NCBI RefSeq assembly: GCF_017303375.1 | Contig: NZ_JAFKOH010000003.1 | Location: 341,919-405,918 of the forward strand | Reading direction: 5' to 3' | DNA: 64,000 bases | Origin: Bacillus sp. NTK074B | Lineage (GTDB): Bacteria; Bacillota; Bacilli; Bacillales; Bacillaceae_B | Shown here: piece after piece, positions 17,384 through 26,618 of the stretch | How the letters are laid out: every line of letters starts with the position of its first letter | How positions within the stretch are numbered: position 1 is the first letter of the stretch | The notes under the pieces: generated by a model | The model's database searches: none | What the model was told of the DNA's origin: nothing | Seen by the model: only the letters and a program-made list of their open reading frames with translations | Program-made: the position numbers and the translations under genes

Positions 17384-17572
17384 TGCTACTCACTTATACA
17401 CAAGCCAAAAATAAAAGTCATCTATTATTATCTTCATTTTAGCAAAATGTGTCTTGAGAAAGAATGACTAGTGAGAATTGCAATAAAAATGAAATACAAA
17501 GCTTATTTATTTGATAAGATTTATTTGAATTAGTACGATAGAAAGAGAATGTTTTCTGAAAGGAAGTTGATC

Positions 17573-18502
17573 ATGAAAGTTGTACAGAATATCGCCGATC
17601 TGATCGGGGATACCCCTCTCGTAAAATTAAATCGATTAAACCCTGCTGACGGTGCAGACGTGTATGTGAAGCTGGAATTCTACAATCCGAGTAAAAGCGT
17701 CAAAGACAGAGCGGCCTACGAGATGATCGTGGAAGCAGAAAAAGAGGGCTTATTGAAAGAAGGCTCGACCATCATCGAGCCAACGAGCGGAAACACAGGT
17801 ATCGGACTCGCCATGAATGCTGCCGCAAGGGGCTACCGCGCCATCCTCGTGATGCCTGATACGATGACACAAGAGCGTATCAACCTTCTCAAGGCGTATG
17901 GAGCAGAAGTGGTATTGACGCCAGGGGACGAAAAAATGCCAGGTGCCATCGAAAAAGCCAAGGAACTGACGGAGAAAACCCCCAACAGTTTCATGCCTAT
18001 GCAGTTTGAAAACGATGCAAACCCAAATGCCCACCGGAAAACAACGGCCCTTGAGATCGTCGAAGCCATGAAGGAACTAGGAAAACCTTTATCTGCATTT
18101 GTAGCAACCGCAGGAACCGGGGGAACGATTACAGGGACAGGCGAAGTGCTGAAAGACCATTATCCTGAACTCGCTGTCCATGTTGTGGAACCCGCGGGGT
18201 CTCCCGTACTCTCAGGAGGAAAACCCGGCAAGCATAAGCTCGTGGGGACGAGTCCCGGATTTGTACCGGATATCCTGAATACGAGTGTATACGATGAAAT
18301 TCATAAAATTGAAGACGAACAGGCCTACGATACCGCCCGGAGAATGGCAAGCGAGGAAGGAATCTTAGTGGGACCTTCTTCAGGCGCTGCCTGTTACGCT
18401 GCCATTGAAGTGGCGAAGAAATTATCACCTGGAGATGTAGTGGTATGTATCGCATGCGATACAGGAGAGCGCTATCTATCAAGTGACCTGTTCAGATTTT
18501 AA
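17573..18502 (+). CDS. ytkP: Cysteine synthase family PLP enzyme (YtkP)
   Basis: A 309-residue fold-type II PLP enzyme of the O-acetylserine sulfhydrylase family. The PLP lysine lies in NPSKSVKDRAA near residue 44, the substrate loop in EPTSGNTGIGLA, the phosphate-binding loop in AGTGGTITGTGE, and SSGAACYAAI near the end. It should make cysteine from O-acetylserine and sulfide; it is a paralogue of CysK in B. subtilis and may have its own substrate. The ATG at 17573 (MKVVQNIADLIGDTPLV) is preferred over 17549 because AAGGA precedes it. A terminator follows. Confidence 0.9.
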   Translation: MKVVQNIADLIGDTPLVKLNRLNPADGADVYVKLEFYNPSKSVKDRAAYEMIVEAEKEGLLKEGSTIIEPTSGNTGIGLAMNAAARGYRAILVMPDTMTQERINLLKAYGAEVVLTPGDEKMPGAIEKAKELTEKTPNSFMPMQFENDANPNAHRKTTALEIVEAMKELGKPLSAFVATAGTGGTITGTGEVLKDHYPELAVHVVEPAGSPVLSGGKPGKHKLVGTSPGFVPDILNTSVYDEIHKIEDEQAYDTARRMASEEGILVGPSSGAACYAAIEVAKKLSPGDVVVCIACDTGERYLSSDLFRF

Positions 18503-18507
18503 TGAGA

Positions 18508-18541
18508 AAAGGCTGCCCCTATTGACGGAGCAGCCTCTTTC
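18508..18541 (+). terminator. Terminator after ytkP
   Basis: AGGCTGC / GCAGCCT stem with a pyrimidine-rich tail CTTTCC; moderately strong. Confidence 0.7.
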
Positions 18542-18547
18542 CTATGT

Positions 18548-18823
18548 TCATTTGATCTGATGATAATGTGAGATGAATTGTTCGGGAGAAGATTTTACGA
18601 CGAACGTCCAGACCCCTTGGATGGTATGAAGATACAAGAATGTATAGTATGCGGACAATGGCTTGCTTGTCATGTCCATCACATCTTTGATGGTGAAGCT
18701 CTTCGTAGGAGTGACGATTCGATCATTGTACAAATACAGATGCTCCTCCGTCTCTACCGTGAATTGCTGGTTGTCTTCTATTCTTCGTTCTGTCTTCATA
18801 AATGGCTGTGAACAAATCAACAT
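18548..18823 (-). CDS. Conserved hypothetical protein (91 aa)
   Basis: A 91-residue protein I cannot name. It is rich in aromatic and beta-strand residues (HLYLYNDRIVTPTKSFTIKDV, YYTFLYLHTIQGVWTFVVKS), as in small PH-like or beta-barrel domains. No signal peptide or transmembrane helix is evident. The ATG follows GGAGG by six bases. The gene starts 19 bases downstream of the dat stop on the same strand, so it probably is transcribed from dat and convergent with ytkP. Confidence 0.7.
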   Translation of the reverse strand: MLICSQPFMKTERRIEDNQQFTVETEEHLYLYNDRIVTPTKSFTIKDVMDMTSKPLSAYYTFLYLHTIQGVWTFVVKSSPEQFISHYHQIK

Positions 18824-18841
18824 ATCATGCCTCCAACTAGT

Positions 18842-19690
18842 TTAACGAGCTTCCATTCCTTTTCTGTCACTGAAGAGCGCCTGAAGCGTTTTAGTGACGG
18901 CACCCGGTTTTCCTTCTCCGATTTTCTGTCCATCAATCCTGATGACTGGCATCACTTCTGAAGTGGTGCTGGCAATGAATGCCTCATCCGCGCCCATTAG
19001 CTCAGAAACGGAGAAAGTCTCTTCCTGGAATGTAATACCCTCTTTTCTACACAAATCTTCAATGACTCTCCTCGTGATTCCATTAAGGATCAGATTTGTA
19101 ACGGGATGAGTATAGATGACGCCGTCTTTCACTATGAAGGCATTGGAAGAAGAACCTTCCGTCACCGTATCGCCTCGATGCAAGATCGCTTCAAAGTGCC
19201 CCTCTGATGCCGCCTCTTGTTTCGCCAGAAGATTGCCAAGGAGATTCAAGCTCTTAATATCACAGCGGAGCCAACGGATATCCTCCACGAGCTTGGCTGT
19301 CACGCCTTCCTCCATTTGCCCGGCGGGAACAGGGAAATCCTTTGTATAGGCAACGACACTTCCCAATACGTCCTCAGAAGGAAAGTGATGTTGACGTGGT
19401 GAGACGCCCCGCGTCACCTGCAGATAAACAATTCCGTCTTTCACCCCGTTAAGTTCGATCAACTGAAGAAGTTTCGCCGTGAATTCTTCCGCTTTATAGG
19501 GAATGGACAGCTTCATCTTTTCAGCGCTTTGATACAGTCTTTCCATATGTTCCTTCATGGTAAACGTCTTTCCGTTGTACACCCGGATCACTTCGTAGAT
19601 ACCGTCTCCAAATTGATAGCCCCGATCCTCGATGTCGATCTTTGCTTCATCACGATCGATCAGTTCCCCGTTAACAAATACTGTATTCAT
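18842..19690 (-). CDS. dat: D-alanine (D-amino acid) aminotransferase
   Basis: A 282-residue fold-type IV PLP aminotransferase that interconverts D-alanine and D-glutamate, feeding peptidoglycan. The translation begins MNTVFVNGELIDRDEAKID, carries DRGYQFGDGIYEVIRVYNG, the PLP lysine in CDIKSLNLLGN (Lys146), and the phosphate-binding TEGSSSNAF. Length and motifs match Bacillus D-amino acid transaminases. GGGGGGAGAG precedes the ATG. It lies 24 bases from pepV, so it is likely in an operon with it, as in B. subtilis. Confidence 0.95.
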   Translation of the reverse strand: MNTVFVNGELIDRDEAKIDIEDRGYQFGDGIYEVIRVYNGKTFTMKEHMERLYQSAEKMKLSIPYKAEEFTAKLLQLIELNGVKDGIVYLQVTRGVSPRQHHFPSEDVLGSVVAYTKDFPVPAGQMEEGVTAKLVEDIRWLRCDIKSLNLLGNLLAKQEAASEGHFEAILHRGDTVTEGSSSNAFIVKDGVIYTHPVTNLILNGITRRVIEDLCRKEGITFQEETFSVSELMGADEAFIASTTSEVMPVIRIDGQKIGEGKPGAVTKTLQALFSDRKGMEAR

Positions 19691-19714
19691 CCTCTGCTCT
19701 CCCCCCTCTATCTC

Positions 19715-21121
19715 TTATGATTCACATGCCAATTCATAAATAGCCTGAGCATAAATGGCCGTAGCTTTAAGGAGATCCTCTATATACATATATTCATCCT
19801 TCTGATGGGCAATATCCTCACGGCCCGGGAACAGCGCTCCAAAGGCTACTCCAGCTTCAAGACTTCTTGCGTAAGTTCCTCCACCGATGCTTAATAACTC
19901 GCCTTTTTCACCAGTCCGGTCTTCATATACTTTCTTGAGGGTCTGTACCAGTTCATCATCCTTCGACACATGATGAGGCTTGCTGTCCGTGAAATTCTCT
20001 ACAGAATACCCTTCAACATTATCAATGATACTCTTTCCTTTTTCCATATCGAACGTCACAGGATAACGCATGTTCAAACCTAGACGTCCTCCGTCTGCTT
20101 CTGTATAGCGAAGCTTTCCGACGTTAATGGTGAGGTCCCCTGTGATCTCGTCTGTGTAACTGACTCCGAGCTGAATCCCCCTGGAATCCTTGAAGAAGTG
20201 CTTTGTCGTGAAGTCAAAGAACTCTTTACCTTGAGAGGATAATGGCAGTTTCGAAAGGAAAGCGGCTAAATAAAGCCCGGCGTTTTTTCCGTTATCAGGC
20301 TCCATTCCGTGTGAAGACACACCCTCAACTTGGAATACTAACTCTCCGTTTTCAATATAATAGCTTCCTTTGACACCTTCTTCTTTCGTGAAGATTTCAA
20401 AGTTCTGCACCCATTTCGTATGATCCTCATCCACTACCAGGATCGCTTTTGCATAGTCAGGAACCATGTTGTAGCGGCGCCCCGATTCGAAGGAAAGGAC
20501 TTTGATCCCTGTTTCCGTCACCTCTTCAGGCTTCACCTGGACCAAATCATAATCCGCGATCCCTTTTTCAGCATGGATGATCGGGAAATCCGCATCAGGG
20601 GCAAATCCCATTGTCGGCATTTCTTCGTTCTTGAAATAATGGTCCACGCATCTCCAATCGCTTTCTTCATCGGTCCCGATGATCATGCGGATCCGCTTGT
20701 TGAAGGTCGGATCAAGATCTTTTACAATCTTCATGGCATAGTAGGCAGCCATCGTCGGCCCTTTATCATCGATCGCTCCACGTGCATAGATCTTCCCTTC
20801 CTTAATCTCACCGCCATAAGGGTCGACACTCCAGCCGTCCCCTTCCGGCACGACATCCACGTGGCAGAGGATACCGAGGAGGTCCGTCCCTTCCCCGAAC
20901 TCTAAATGACCGGCCAGATGATCGACGTTCTTAGGAGTGAAACCGTCTTTCTCCCCAAGTGTCAGCAGGTACGAAAGGGCTTCCTTCACCCCTTTTCCCA
21001 GAGGTGCATCTTCTGTCGCATTCTCTTCATCAAGTACACTTTTAATCTGAAGGAATTTCTGCAAGTCTTTAAGCAAATCATCTTTCCGTTTATCGACTTC
21101 ATTTGTCCAATTGATACTCAT
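19715..21121 (-). CDS. pepV: Dipeptidase PepV (M20 family)
   Basis: A 468-residue cytoplasmic dinuclear zinc dipeptidase. M20 motifs: GILCHVDVVPEGDGW (His, Asp near residue 87), ARGAIDDKGPTMAAYYA (bridging Asp), GTDEESDWRCVDHYF (catalytic Glu pair), FAPDADFP and the C-terminal SIGGGTYARSL. It carries the lid domain typical of PepV. It hydrolyses unspecific dipeptides, including D-Ala containing ones, which suits the adjacent dat gene. ATG follows GCAGGTGGAA. The upstream gap (21122-21513) holds ytzE regulatory DNA with no gene. Confidence 0.93.
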   Translation of the reverse strand: MSINWTNEVDKRKDDLLKDLQKFLQIKSVLDEENATEDAPLGKGVKEALSYLLTLGEKDGFTPKNVDHLAGHLEFGEGTDLLGILCHVDVVPEGDGWSVDPYGGEIKEGKIYARGAIDDKGPTMAAYYAMKIVKDLDPTFNKRIRMIIGTDEESDWRCVDHYFKNEEMPTMGFAPDADFPIIHAEKGIADYDLVQVKPEEVTETGIKVLSFESGRRYNMVPDYAKAILVVDEDHTKWVQNFEIFTKEEGVKGSYYIENGELVFQVEGVSSHGMEPDNGKNAGLYLAAFLSKLPLSSQGKEFFDFTTKHFFKDSRGIQLGVSYTDEITGDLTINVGKLRYTEADGGRLGLNMRYPVTFDMEKGKSIIDNVEGYSVENFTDSKPHHVSKDDELVQTLKKVYEDRTGEKGELLSIGGGTYARSLEAGVAFGALFPGREDIAHQKDEYMYIEDLLKATAIYAQAIYELACES

Positions 21122-21513
21122 ACACTTCCACCTGCTTTATATGTATTTTCTTCCCCTCCCATTTTATACTCTTTTGCAGAGAAATCCAAACAAGGACGAC
21201 CGGTAAAGACCACCTCATTCTCTCACCTCAGGGGCTCGCAAAAAGGATGACTATAAAAAATACATAATTTTAGCATTTTCTTCATATTCTAGGAATAGAG
21301 GCAGCAAGTTACTACGTTAATAGTTTGTAAATTTGGACAATATTCTAGAAATTTTGTCGGATTAGGAGTACAATGTAATTGTCTGACATCTAGAATAACT
21401 TTATAAGTAGAAAAGGGGTTGTCTAAAGCGCATAGTACATATGGTAGCACGTGAGGTGCACAAACGACGCTTGTAGTCTTTTGCCTTTGGAAAAATGATG
21501 AGGGAGTGGTTTT

Positions 21514-21735
21514 TTGAAACCTTCAACCAATCGTATGCTCACTAGAATCAAAGCTGTATACATGTACATCAAACAGAAGGGTACTGTAACAACTCAAGAT
21601 CTTGTAGACGAATTTGGCATTACTCCTCGAACCATACAAAGAGATCTCAACGTGTTAGCCTATAATGACTTGGTACAAAGCCCGAGTCGGGGTCAGTGGA
21701 CAACTACTCAGAAAAAAGTGAAAATGACCTCTTAA
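21514..21735 (+). CDS. ytzE: DeoR-type small HTH protein YtzE
   Basis: A 73-residue protein consisting only of a winged helix-turn-helix of the DeoR type (RIKAVYMYIKQKGTVTTQDL, then TPRTIQRDLNVLAYNDLV). It lacks the sugar-binding sensor domain of full DeoR regulators, so its effector input is unclear. It begins with TTG four bases past GGGAGTGG; no ATG is available in range. It is divergent from pepV and dat and could regulate them, an inference from position. A bidirectional terminator follows. Confidence 0.88.
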   Translation: MKPSTNRMLTRIKAVYMYIKQKGTVTTQDLVDEFGITPRTIQRDLNVLAYNDLVQSPSRGQWTTTQKKVKMTS

Positions 21736-21804
21736 ATAGACAACGGCGGCTTCCGCTTAATTGAAAAAGAACGAATAACAGACTTGTAATACTAATACAC
21801 ACTA

Positions 21805-21847
21805 AAACAGGACAGCACCTTTATCGTAAGGTGCTGTCCTGTTTTTC
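21805..21847. terminator. Bidirectional terminator between ytzE and ytzG
   Basis: A near-perfect stem AAACAGGACAGCACCTT / AAGGTGCTGTCCTGTTT with T-runs available on both strands. Confidence 0.88.
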
Positions 21848-22565
21848 ATTCCGGCTTATATTCTTTAAGAAGGGTTACTTCCTCTTCCGTCAGTTCACGG
21901 TACTCACCAAGCTCTAAATCTTCATCAAGCTCGAGCGGCCCCATTGTCAGGCGCTTCAGATAGATCACACGCTTCCCGACACTTTCGAACATTCTCTTTA
22001 CCTGATGGAATTTCCCTTCCGTGATCGTCAACTCGATGTCTGAAGTGAGACCCGATTTTAGGATCGTTAAATCTCCTGGTTTCGTTTCGTAGCCGTCGTC
22101 CAATGTGACTCCACTTTTGAACGCTTCTACATCCGCTTCCGTCACTTCCCCGTCGATCACGGCGAAATACGTCTTCGGCACATGCCTTTTGGGTGAAAGG
22201 AGCTGGTGGGATAATTGGCCGTCATTGGTGATCAGGAGGAAACCTTCTGTATCCTTATCAAGTCTCCCTACTGGAAATGGATTGAAAATTTGGTCTTCCA
22301 GCTGTAGCAAATCAATCACGGTTTCATCCTGCCCATCTTCAGTGGCGGAGATGACACCAGGGGGTTTATTCATCAGCAGGTAAATGTATTCGCGATATTC
22401 CACCTGTTCCCCGTACAACATGACCGTATCCTTTTCTGTATTGATATGGACTTTCCCGTCCTTGATGACTTCCCCATTCACTTGGAGCCCGCCGTCCTTT
22501 AATAATTTCTTCACTTCTTTGCGGCTTCCATAGCCCATATTCGCAAGCATTTTATCTATTCTCAT
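21846..22565 (-). CDS. ytzG: 16S rRNA pseudouridine synthase, RsuA family (YtzG)
   Basis: A 239-residue RsuA/RluB-type enzyme, expected to isomerise U516 of 16S rRNA. It has an N-terminal S4 domain (RIDKMLANMGYGSRKEVKKLL, residues 2-60) and a catalytic domain with the Asp in VGRLDKDTEGFLLITND and the RsuA region TYFAVIDGEVTE. The ATG at 22565 (MRIDKML) is preferred over the GTG at 22574, since GGAGC lies nine bases upstream and homologues begin there. Its neighbour order with murJ and ytzE is the same as in B. subtilis. Confidence 0.9.
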   Translation of the reverse strand: MRIDKMLANMGYGSRKEVKKLLKDGGLQVNGEVIKDGKVHINTEKDTVMLYGEQVEYREYIYLLMNKPPGVISATEDGQDETVIDLLQLEDQIFNPFPVGRLDKDTEGFLLITNDGQLSHQLLSPKRHVPKTYFAVIDGEVTEADVEAFKSGVTLDDGYETKPGDLTILKSGLTSDIELTITEGKFHQVKRMFESVGKRVIYLKRLTMGPLELDEDLELGEYRELTEEEVTLLKEYKPE

Positions 22566-22709
22566 TTCATTCACGCTCCGTCAGTTTTTCATTCTATTTT
22601 ACTTTTATAACGTTCGGTCTCTTTATGGGCTGTTACCCACTCATCTTTCTATTCTTAACATAGGCTACTAATGATAAGCAACTTTCATCAATACAAATGA
22701 GGTGAACCT

Positions 22710-22940
22710 ATGTATCCTTATAGACAGCAAGGGTCGGGAGGCATTCTGATCCCGATTCCACTTCCAGGCGTCGGCCAGGGACAGTATCAGGGCTATCCAG
22801 GTCAAGGCTATGGTGGTGGCGGTATAAACGATCGATTAGACAGGCTTGAACGGCAGTACGAACGGCTCGACCGCAAAGTAAACCGCTTAGAGAGAAAAGT
22901 AGAACGCCTTGAGAGACAGCTGGGTTATTCTAATCGATAG
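22710..22940 (+). CDS. Small protein with Gly/Pro/Gln-rich head and coiled-coil tail
   Basis: A 76-residue protein with two parts. The first ~38 residues are low complexity (MYPYRQQGSGGILIPIPLPG, then QGYPGQGYGGGG). The rest is a regular coiled coil of heptad-like repeats RLDRLERQYERLDRKVNRLE and on to RQLGYSNR. The composition resembles spore coat or surface-layer proteins, but I do not recognise the family and make no claim on function. AGGTGAACCT precedes the ATG. A bidirectional terminator lies right after it. Confidence 0.75.
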   Translation: MYPYRQQGSGGILIPIPLPGVGQGQYQGYPGQGYGGGGINDRLDRLERQYERLDRKVNRLERKVERLERQLGYSNR

Positions 22941-22954
22941 TGTCTTTGCAATAA

Positions 22955-22993
22955 GAAAAAGGGATGATCGGCATGCATCATCCCTTTTTCCCT
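22955..22993. terminator. Bidirectional terminator between 22710 gene and murJ
   Basis: AAAAAGGGATGATC / GATCATCCCTTTTT-like stem (AAAAAGGGATGAT with ATCATCCCTTTTT) between two convergent genes. Confidence 0.85.
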
Positions 22994-24611
22994 ACCCTAT
23001 ACGCAGCTTACTGCGGATTTTGGTTATTTTATCACCGAACAGCTTGTCTGCAAGTTTACTTCTCATACTTAGGTAGAAGTATACGAGGGCTCCTACTCCA
23101 CCGCAGATGGCTACAAGGACGATTGATTGGAATCCCGCTTCCGGACTGAGGAATTTGACAAGGAAGTGATACAGAACCCATACGACCCCGGCCATGACGG
23201 CATTCAGCGCTCCGATAAACAGCGTTCTTCTTAAAATCAATTGGAATTGATATCTGGCATATTTTTTGATCACATAAAGATTGATCAGAATGGCCACTGT
23301 GTAACCGATTGTTGTCGCAAGTACGGCTCCCTGGGTTTCAAACAGGCGGATCAGCGGGATGTTCAGGACAAGCTTCAGAAGCAAGCCGACAAGTAGGCTG
23401 AAGATCGTAAACTTCTGTTCATCAATCCCCTGAAGGATCGCTGCCGTGACCGCAAATAATGCGAACAGGATGGCAACCGGAGCATACGAACGTAAAATCG
23501 ATGTTCCGAGAGCATCACTGTGATAGAACAATGTATACATCGGTTCGGCTAGAAGGGCCAGTCCCAACGCTGCCGGCACAGTCAGGAACAATAGTATCTG
23601 GAACGTCTGGTCAATGTTCCTGCGCATCGTTTTCCGGTCGCCACTTGTGTACGATGTCGTAATCAACGGAATGAGCGTCATGGAAAAGGCTGTTGCCAAT
23701 GAGACCGGAATGATGACAAGCTTATGCGTATAGAAATTCAATACGGCAAAAGCATGGTCGGAAATTTTCGCGTTCCCGATATCCGCCATGGCGGTATTGA
23801 AAGTGATCTGATCTACAAGTTGAAACAACGGATTGGCGAGACCTACGAATATGAATGGAATCGAATAGGCAATGATTTCTTTGTACATCGCTTTTAACGA
23901 AATCTCTTCGTTGCCACGATCCTCTTCAAGCAGCACATCTAAATGCGGCTTCCTCTTATACCAATACCAGATCAGGGCTCCAAGGCTTGCAAGTCCCCCT
24001 ACAAACGCCGCGAAAGTCGCAACGGAAATCGCCGTTGTCACGGTGCCGTCCAGTATGTTCAAGACAACATAAATCCCACCAAGAAGGAAGACAATCCGGA
24101 CGATTTGCTCAATGACCTGTGAAACCGCCGTCGGTCCCATGGACTGGTGTCCCTGGAAGAATCCACGGATCAAGCTCATGAACGGAATGATAATCAGTGC
24201 AAAGCTCACTGCCCGGATGACGGTGGTCACCTGCGCTACGGAAATGACCTGCTCATCGCTTTTAATCGTCATTTCGGCAAAAATCGGTGCGAATGCATAC
24301 ATAATCAGGAATGATACGACCCCTGTCAGGGTCATCAGCACCAGTCCGGATTTAAACAATTTCCGCCCCACGGCATATTCCCCAATGGCATTATACTTTG
24401 AAACGAATTTTGAAACGGCCAATGGCACTCCGGCAGTCGCTACAGTCAGAAAGATCGTATAAGGCACATACCCATATTGATAAAGGGATGCCCCTTCTTC
24501 ATGACCTTTCAACAAATCATCAAACGGTATAACATAAAAAAGACCCAAAAACTTCGAAATAAAGGTCCCTAACGTTAAGATAAACGTTCCTCTTATTAAT
24601 TTAGATGACAT
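22992..24611 (-). CDS. murJ: Lipid II flippase MurJ-type (YtgP), MOP superfamily
   Basis: A 539-residue integral membrane protein with ~14 hydrophobic helices, in the MVF/MOP polysaccharide exporter superfamily. It starts MSSKLIRGTFILTLGTFISKFLGL, and the conserved PLAVSKFVSKYNAIGEY, FRGFFQGHQSMGPTAVSQV-type and QLVDQITFNTAM regions are present. In B. subtilis YtgP (MurJ) flips lipid II to the outer face for peptidoglycan synthesis, redundantly with Amj; the same role is inferred. Length is right. GAGAGGG precedes the ATG. Divergent from ytfP. Confidence 0.9.
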   Translation of the reverse strand: MSSKLIRGTFILTLGTFISKFLGLFYVIPFDDLLKGHEEGASLYQYGYVPYTIFLTVATAGVPLAVSKFVSKYNAIGEYAVGRKLFKSGLVLMTLTGVVSFLIMYAFAPIFAEMTIKSDEQVISVAQVTTVIRAVSFALIIIPFMSLIRGFFQGHQSMGPTAVSQVIEQIVRIVFLLGGIYVVLNILDGTVTTAISVATFAAFVGGLASLGALIWYWYKRKPHLDVLLEEDRGNEEISLKAMYKEIIAYSIPFIFVGLANPLFQLVDQITFNTAMADIGNAKISDHAFAVLNFYTHKLVIIPVSLATAFSMTLIPLITTSYTSGDRKTMRRNIDQTFQILLFLTVPAALGLALLAEPMYTLFYHSDALGTSILRSYAPVAILFALFAVTAAILQGIDEQKFTIFSLLVGLLLKLVLNIPLIRLFETQGAVLATTIGYTVAILINLYVIKKYARYQFQLILRRTLFIGALNAVMAGVVWVLYHFLVKFLSPEAGFQSIVLVAICGGVGALVYFYLSMRSKLADKLFGDKITKIRSKLRIG

Positions 24612-24807
24612 AGTATCCCTCTCTATATATCCTGTTGCCCGTTAAACAAGCAAAATAAATATGAACTAAGAAATTTACACACTATACGTAGTTTACTACT
24701 GTACGAATCGAATGACAATTTTTTTCGAATGTTGTATTTAAAACACATCCCATTTAAAATAAGGTGAAACTTCATTTCTGAAGCGAATATTAAAAGTTGG
24801 TGGAAAA

Positions 24808-26070
24808 ATGGTAAGAAAATACGATGTCATCGTCATAGGCGGAGGACCTTCGGGCTTAATGGCCAGTATCGCTGCCGGTGAAAACGGAGCGAAAGTCCTC
24901 CTTGTAGATAAAGGAACAAAGCTTGGCAGAAAGCTGGCCATTTCAGGAGGCGGACGCTGCAACGTGACAAATCGGCTGCCTGTAGAGGAAATCATTAAGC
25001 ATATCCCTGGGAACGGACGTTTTTTATACAGTGCGTTTTCTGAGTTTAATAATGAAGACATCATCTCATTCTTTGAAAACCTCGGGATTCAGTTAAAAGA
25101 GGAAGATCACGGAAGGATGTTCCCTGTTTCTAACAGGGCCATGGACGTGGTAGAAGCTCTTCTGAAGCGCATGAAGGAATTGGAAGTCGACACCAGGACA
25201 AGCACAAGCGTCGAGGAAGTACTCTACGAAAATGGACAGACTGTGGGCATTCTTTTAAAAGACGGGGAAACCATCCTTGCTAACGCTGTCGTGATCGCCG
25301 TCGGCGGGAAGTCCGTCCCTCACACGGGTTCGACGGGGGATGGTTACCCGTGGGCAACGAAGGCAGGGCACACGATCACGGATCTGTTTCCGACAGAGGT
25401 TCCCCTTACGTCGGATGAGCCTTTTGTGAAGAAGAAAGAGCTGCAGGGACTTTCTTTACGGAGTGTTGATTTAAGCGTCTTGAATCCTAAGGGTAAGAAA
25501 ATCGTGACGCATAAAATGGACATGATCTTCACTCATCTCGGCATTTCCGGACCTGCTGTTCTTAGATGCAGTCAATACGTGGTCAAGGCCATGAAGAAAT
25601 GGAATCTGACCCACGTGACCATGCAAATCGACTCCATGCCGGACCAAAACGAAGAGCAGCTCTTCCAATCTCTTTATAAACAGGTGAAGGACGAAGGTAA
25701 GAAAGCGGCGAAGAATATCTTCAAAGGCTTGGTACCTGAACGATACCTGTTATTCTTACTCGAGCGGGCAGAAATCGATCAAGATGAGAAAGGGGACCAC
25801 ATCTCTTCTGAGAATGTCCGTCATTTTGCCAAACTCTTGAAGCAGTTCACTTTCAATGTGAATGGAACATTATCTATCGATAAGGCGTTCGTAACGGGCG
25901 GCGGGGTTTCCGTCAAAGAAATCGAGCCGAAAACGATGGCTTCTAAGAAAATGAACGGTTTGTTTTTCTGCGGCGAAGTGCTGGATATCCACGGATACAC
26001 GGGAGGCTACAATATTACCTCTGCACTTGTCACAGGTCGGCTTGCCGGATTCAATGCTGCAAAAGTGTAA
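24808..26070 (+). CDS. ytfP: HI0933-like FAD-dependent oxidoreductase YtfP
   Basis: A 420-residue flavoprotein of the HI0933/YhiN family. The N-terminal Rossmann motif [20 protein letters not shown] binds [14 protein letters not shown] (residues ~50-60) is the family signature; [20 protein letters not shown] and the C-terminal [33 protein letters not shown] complete the fold. The substrate is unknown; the family has been linked to flavin chemistry on RNA or thiols only by inference. The ribosome site GGTGGAAAAATG is weak. A terminator follows, shared with cse60. Confidence 0.9.
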   Translation: MVRKYDVIVIGGGPSGLMASIAAGENGAKVLLVDKGTKLGRKLAISGGGRCNVTNRLPVEEIIKHIPGNGRFLYSAFSEFNNEDIISFFENLGIQLKEEDHGRMFPVSNRAMDVVEALLKRMKELEVDTRTSTSVEEVLYENGQTVGILLKDGETILANAVVIAVGGKSVPHTGSTGDGYPWATKAGHTITDLFPTEVPLTSDEPFVKKKELQGLSLRSVDLSVLNPKGKKIVTHKMDMIFTHLGISGPAVLRCSQYVVKAMKKWNLTHVTMQIDSMPDQNEEQLFQSLYKQVKDEGKKAAKNIFKGLVPERYLLFLLERAEIDQDEKGDHISSENVRHFAKLLKQFTFNVNGTLSIDKAFVTGGGVSVKEIEPKTMASKKMNGLFFCGEVLDIHGYTGGYNITSALVTGRLAGFNAAKV

Positions 26071-26079
26071 TGGGCAAAA

Positions 26080-26120
26080 AGAAAGGTTGATCCTCCTATG
26101 AGCGATCAACCTTTTTATTT
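26080..26120. terminator. Bidirectional terminator between ytfP and cse60
   Basis: Stem AAAGGTTGATC / GATCAACCTTT followed by TTATTTT; it overlaps the end of cse60. Confidence 0.8.
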
Positions 26121-26297
26121 TCTATAAACTACCATGGCCGAGAAACAGTAGATCTGATCCTCCACTTCCTCCGACATTGCTGCAACATGATATTTAATAT
26201 CGACAATCTTTTTATCATCCATTTTACTAAGAAAATGGTTCATATCTTTCTCTAAATCTTTTTCGTGCTCATAGTCGAAGACTTTTACCTGGATCAT
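26115..26297 (-). CDS. cse60: Sporulation protein Cse60
   Basis: A 60-residue protein matching the Bacillus Cse60 (YteV, DUF2758) pattern: MIQVKVFDYEHEKDLEKDMN, then KKIVDIKYHVAAM and a terminal CFSAMVVYRK. In B. subtilis it is a sigma-E dependent mother-cell sporulation gene of unknown biochemical role. It has the alpha/beta alternation of a small ferredoxin-like fold. ATG follows GGGAGGGG. The upstream gap (26298-26618) holds a tandem-repeat array. Confidence 0.85.
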   Translation of the reverse strand: MIQVKVFDYEHEKDLEKDMNHFLSKMDDKKIVDIKYHVAAMSEEVEDQIYCFSAMVVYRK

Positions 26298-26404
26298 AGG
26301 GTCCCCTCCCGGATTATTAGTTGGTAGTAGTATTGTCAGAATATTATATTTTTAAACGCAGATGGTTGATTTTTGGTTTTGGGGATGTGGTGGTGTTGTG
26401 GTGG

Positions 26405-26504
26405 TTTCGCCGATACATTTGGATTATCGCTGATAAAATGAAAATTTCGCCGATAAAATGAAAATTTCGCCGATAAATTTGATATTTCGCCGATACATGT
26501 CTTC
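26405..26504. repeat. Tandem array of five 20-nt units (core TTTCGCCGATAAA)
   Basis: Five consecutive units, each exactly 20 nt, share TTTCGCCGATA-A with a variable A/T-rich tail (AATGAAAA, AATTTGATA and similar). Unit 2 is diverged at its start (TATCGCTGATAAA). It lies in the gap between cse60 and ytwF. There are no spacers of unique sequence, so it is not a CRISPR. See the related array at 59.9 kb. Confidence 0.85.
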
Positions 26505-26566
26505 GCCATCCAAGTTCGGCTCTTTAGAAAAGCCCGGTTTCCATCCGCTTCACTCTGAATACAAAA

Positions 26567-26605
26567 AAAAGCACACCCTTCTATAAAAAAGGATATGCTT
26601 TCCCA
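26567..26605 (-). terminator. Terminator after ytwF
   Basis: Minus-strand stem AAGCATATCCTT / AAGGGTGTGCTT followed by a run of eight T residues. Confidence 0.75.
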
Positions 26606-26618
26606 CTAAAAAAACTGC

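Noticed and set aside
26405..26504. CRISPR-like array
   Set aside because: Units are directly adjacent, 20 nt, with degenerate tails and no unique spacers of constant size; no cas genes nearby.
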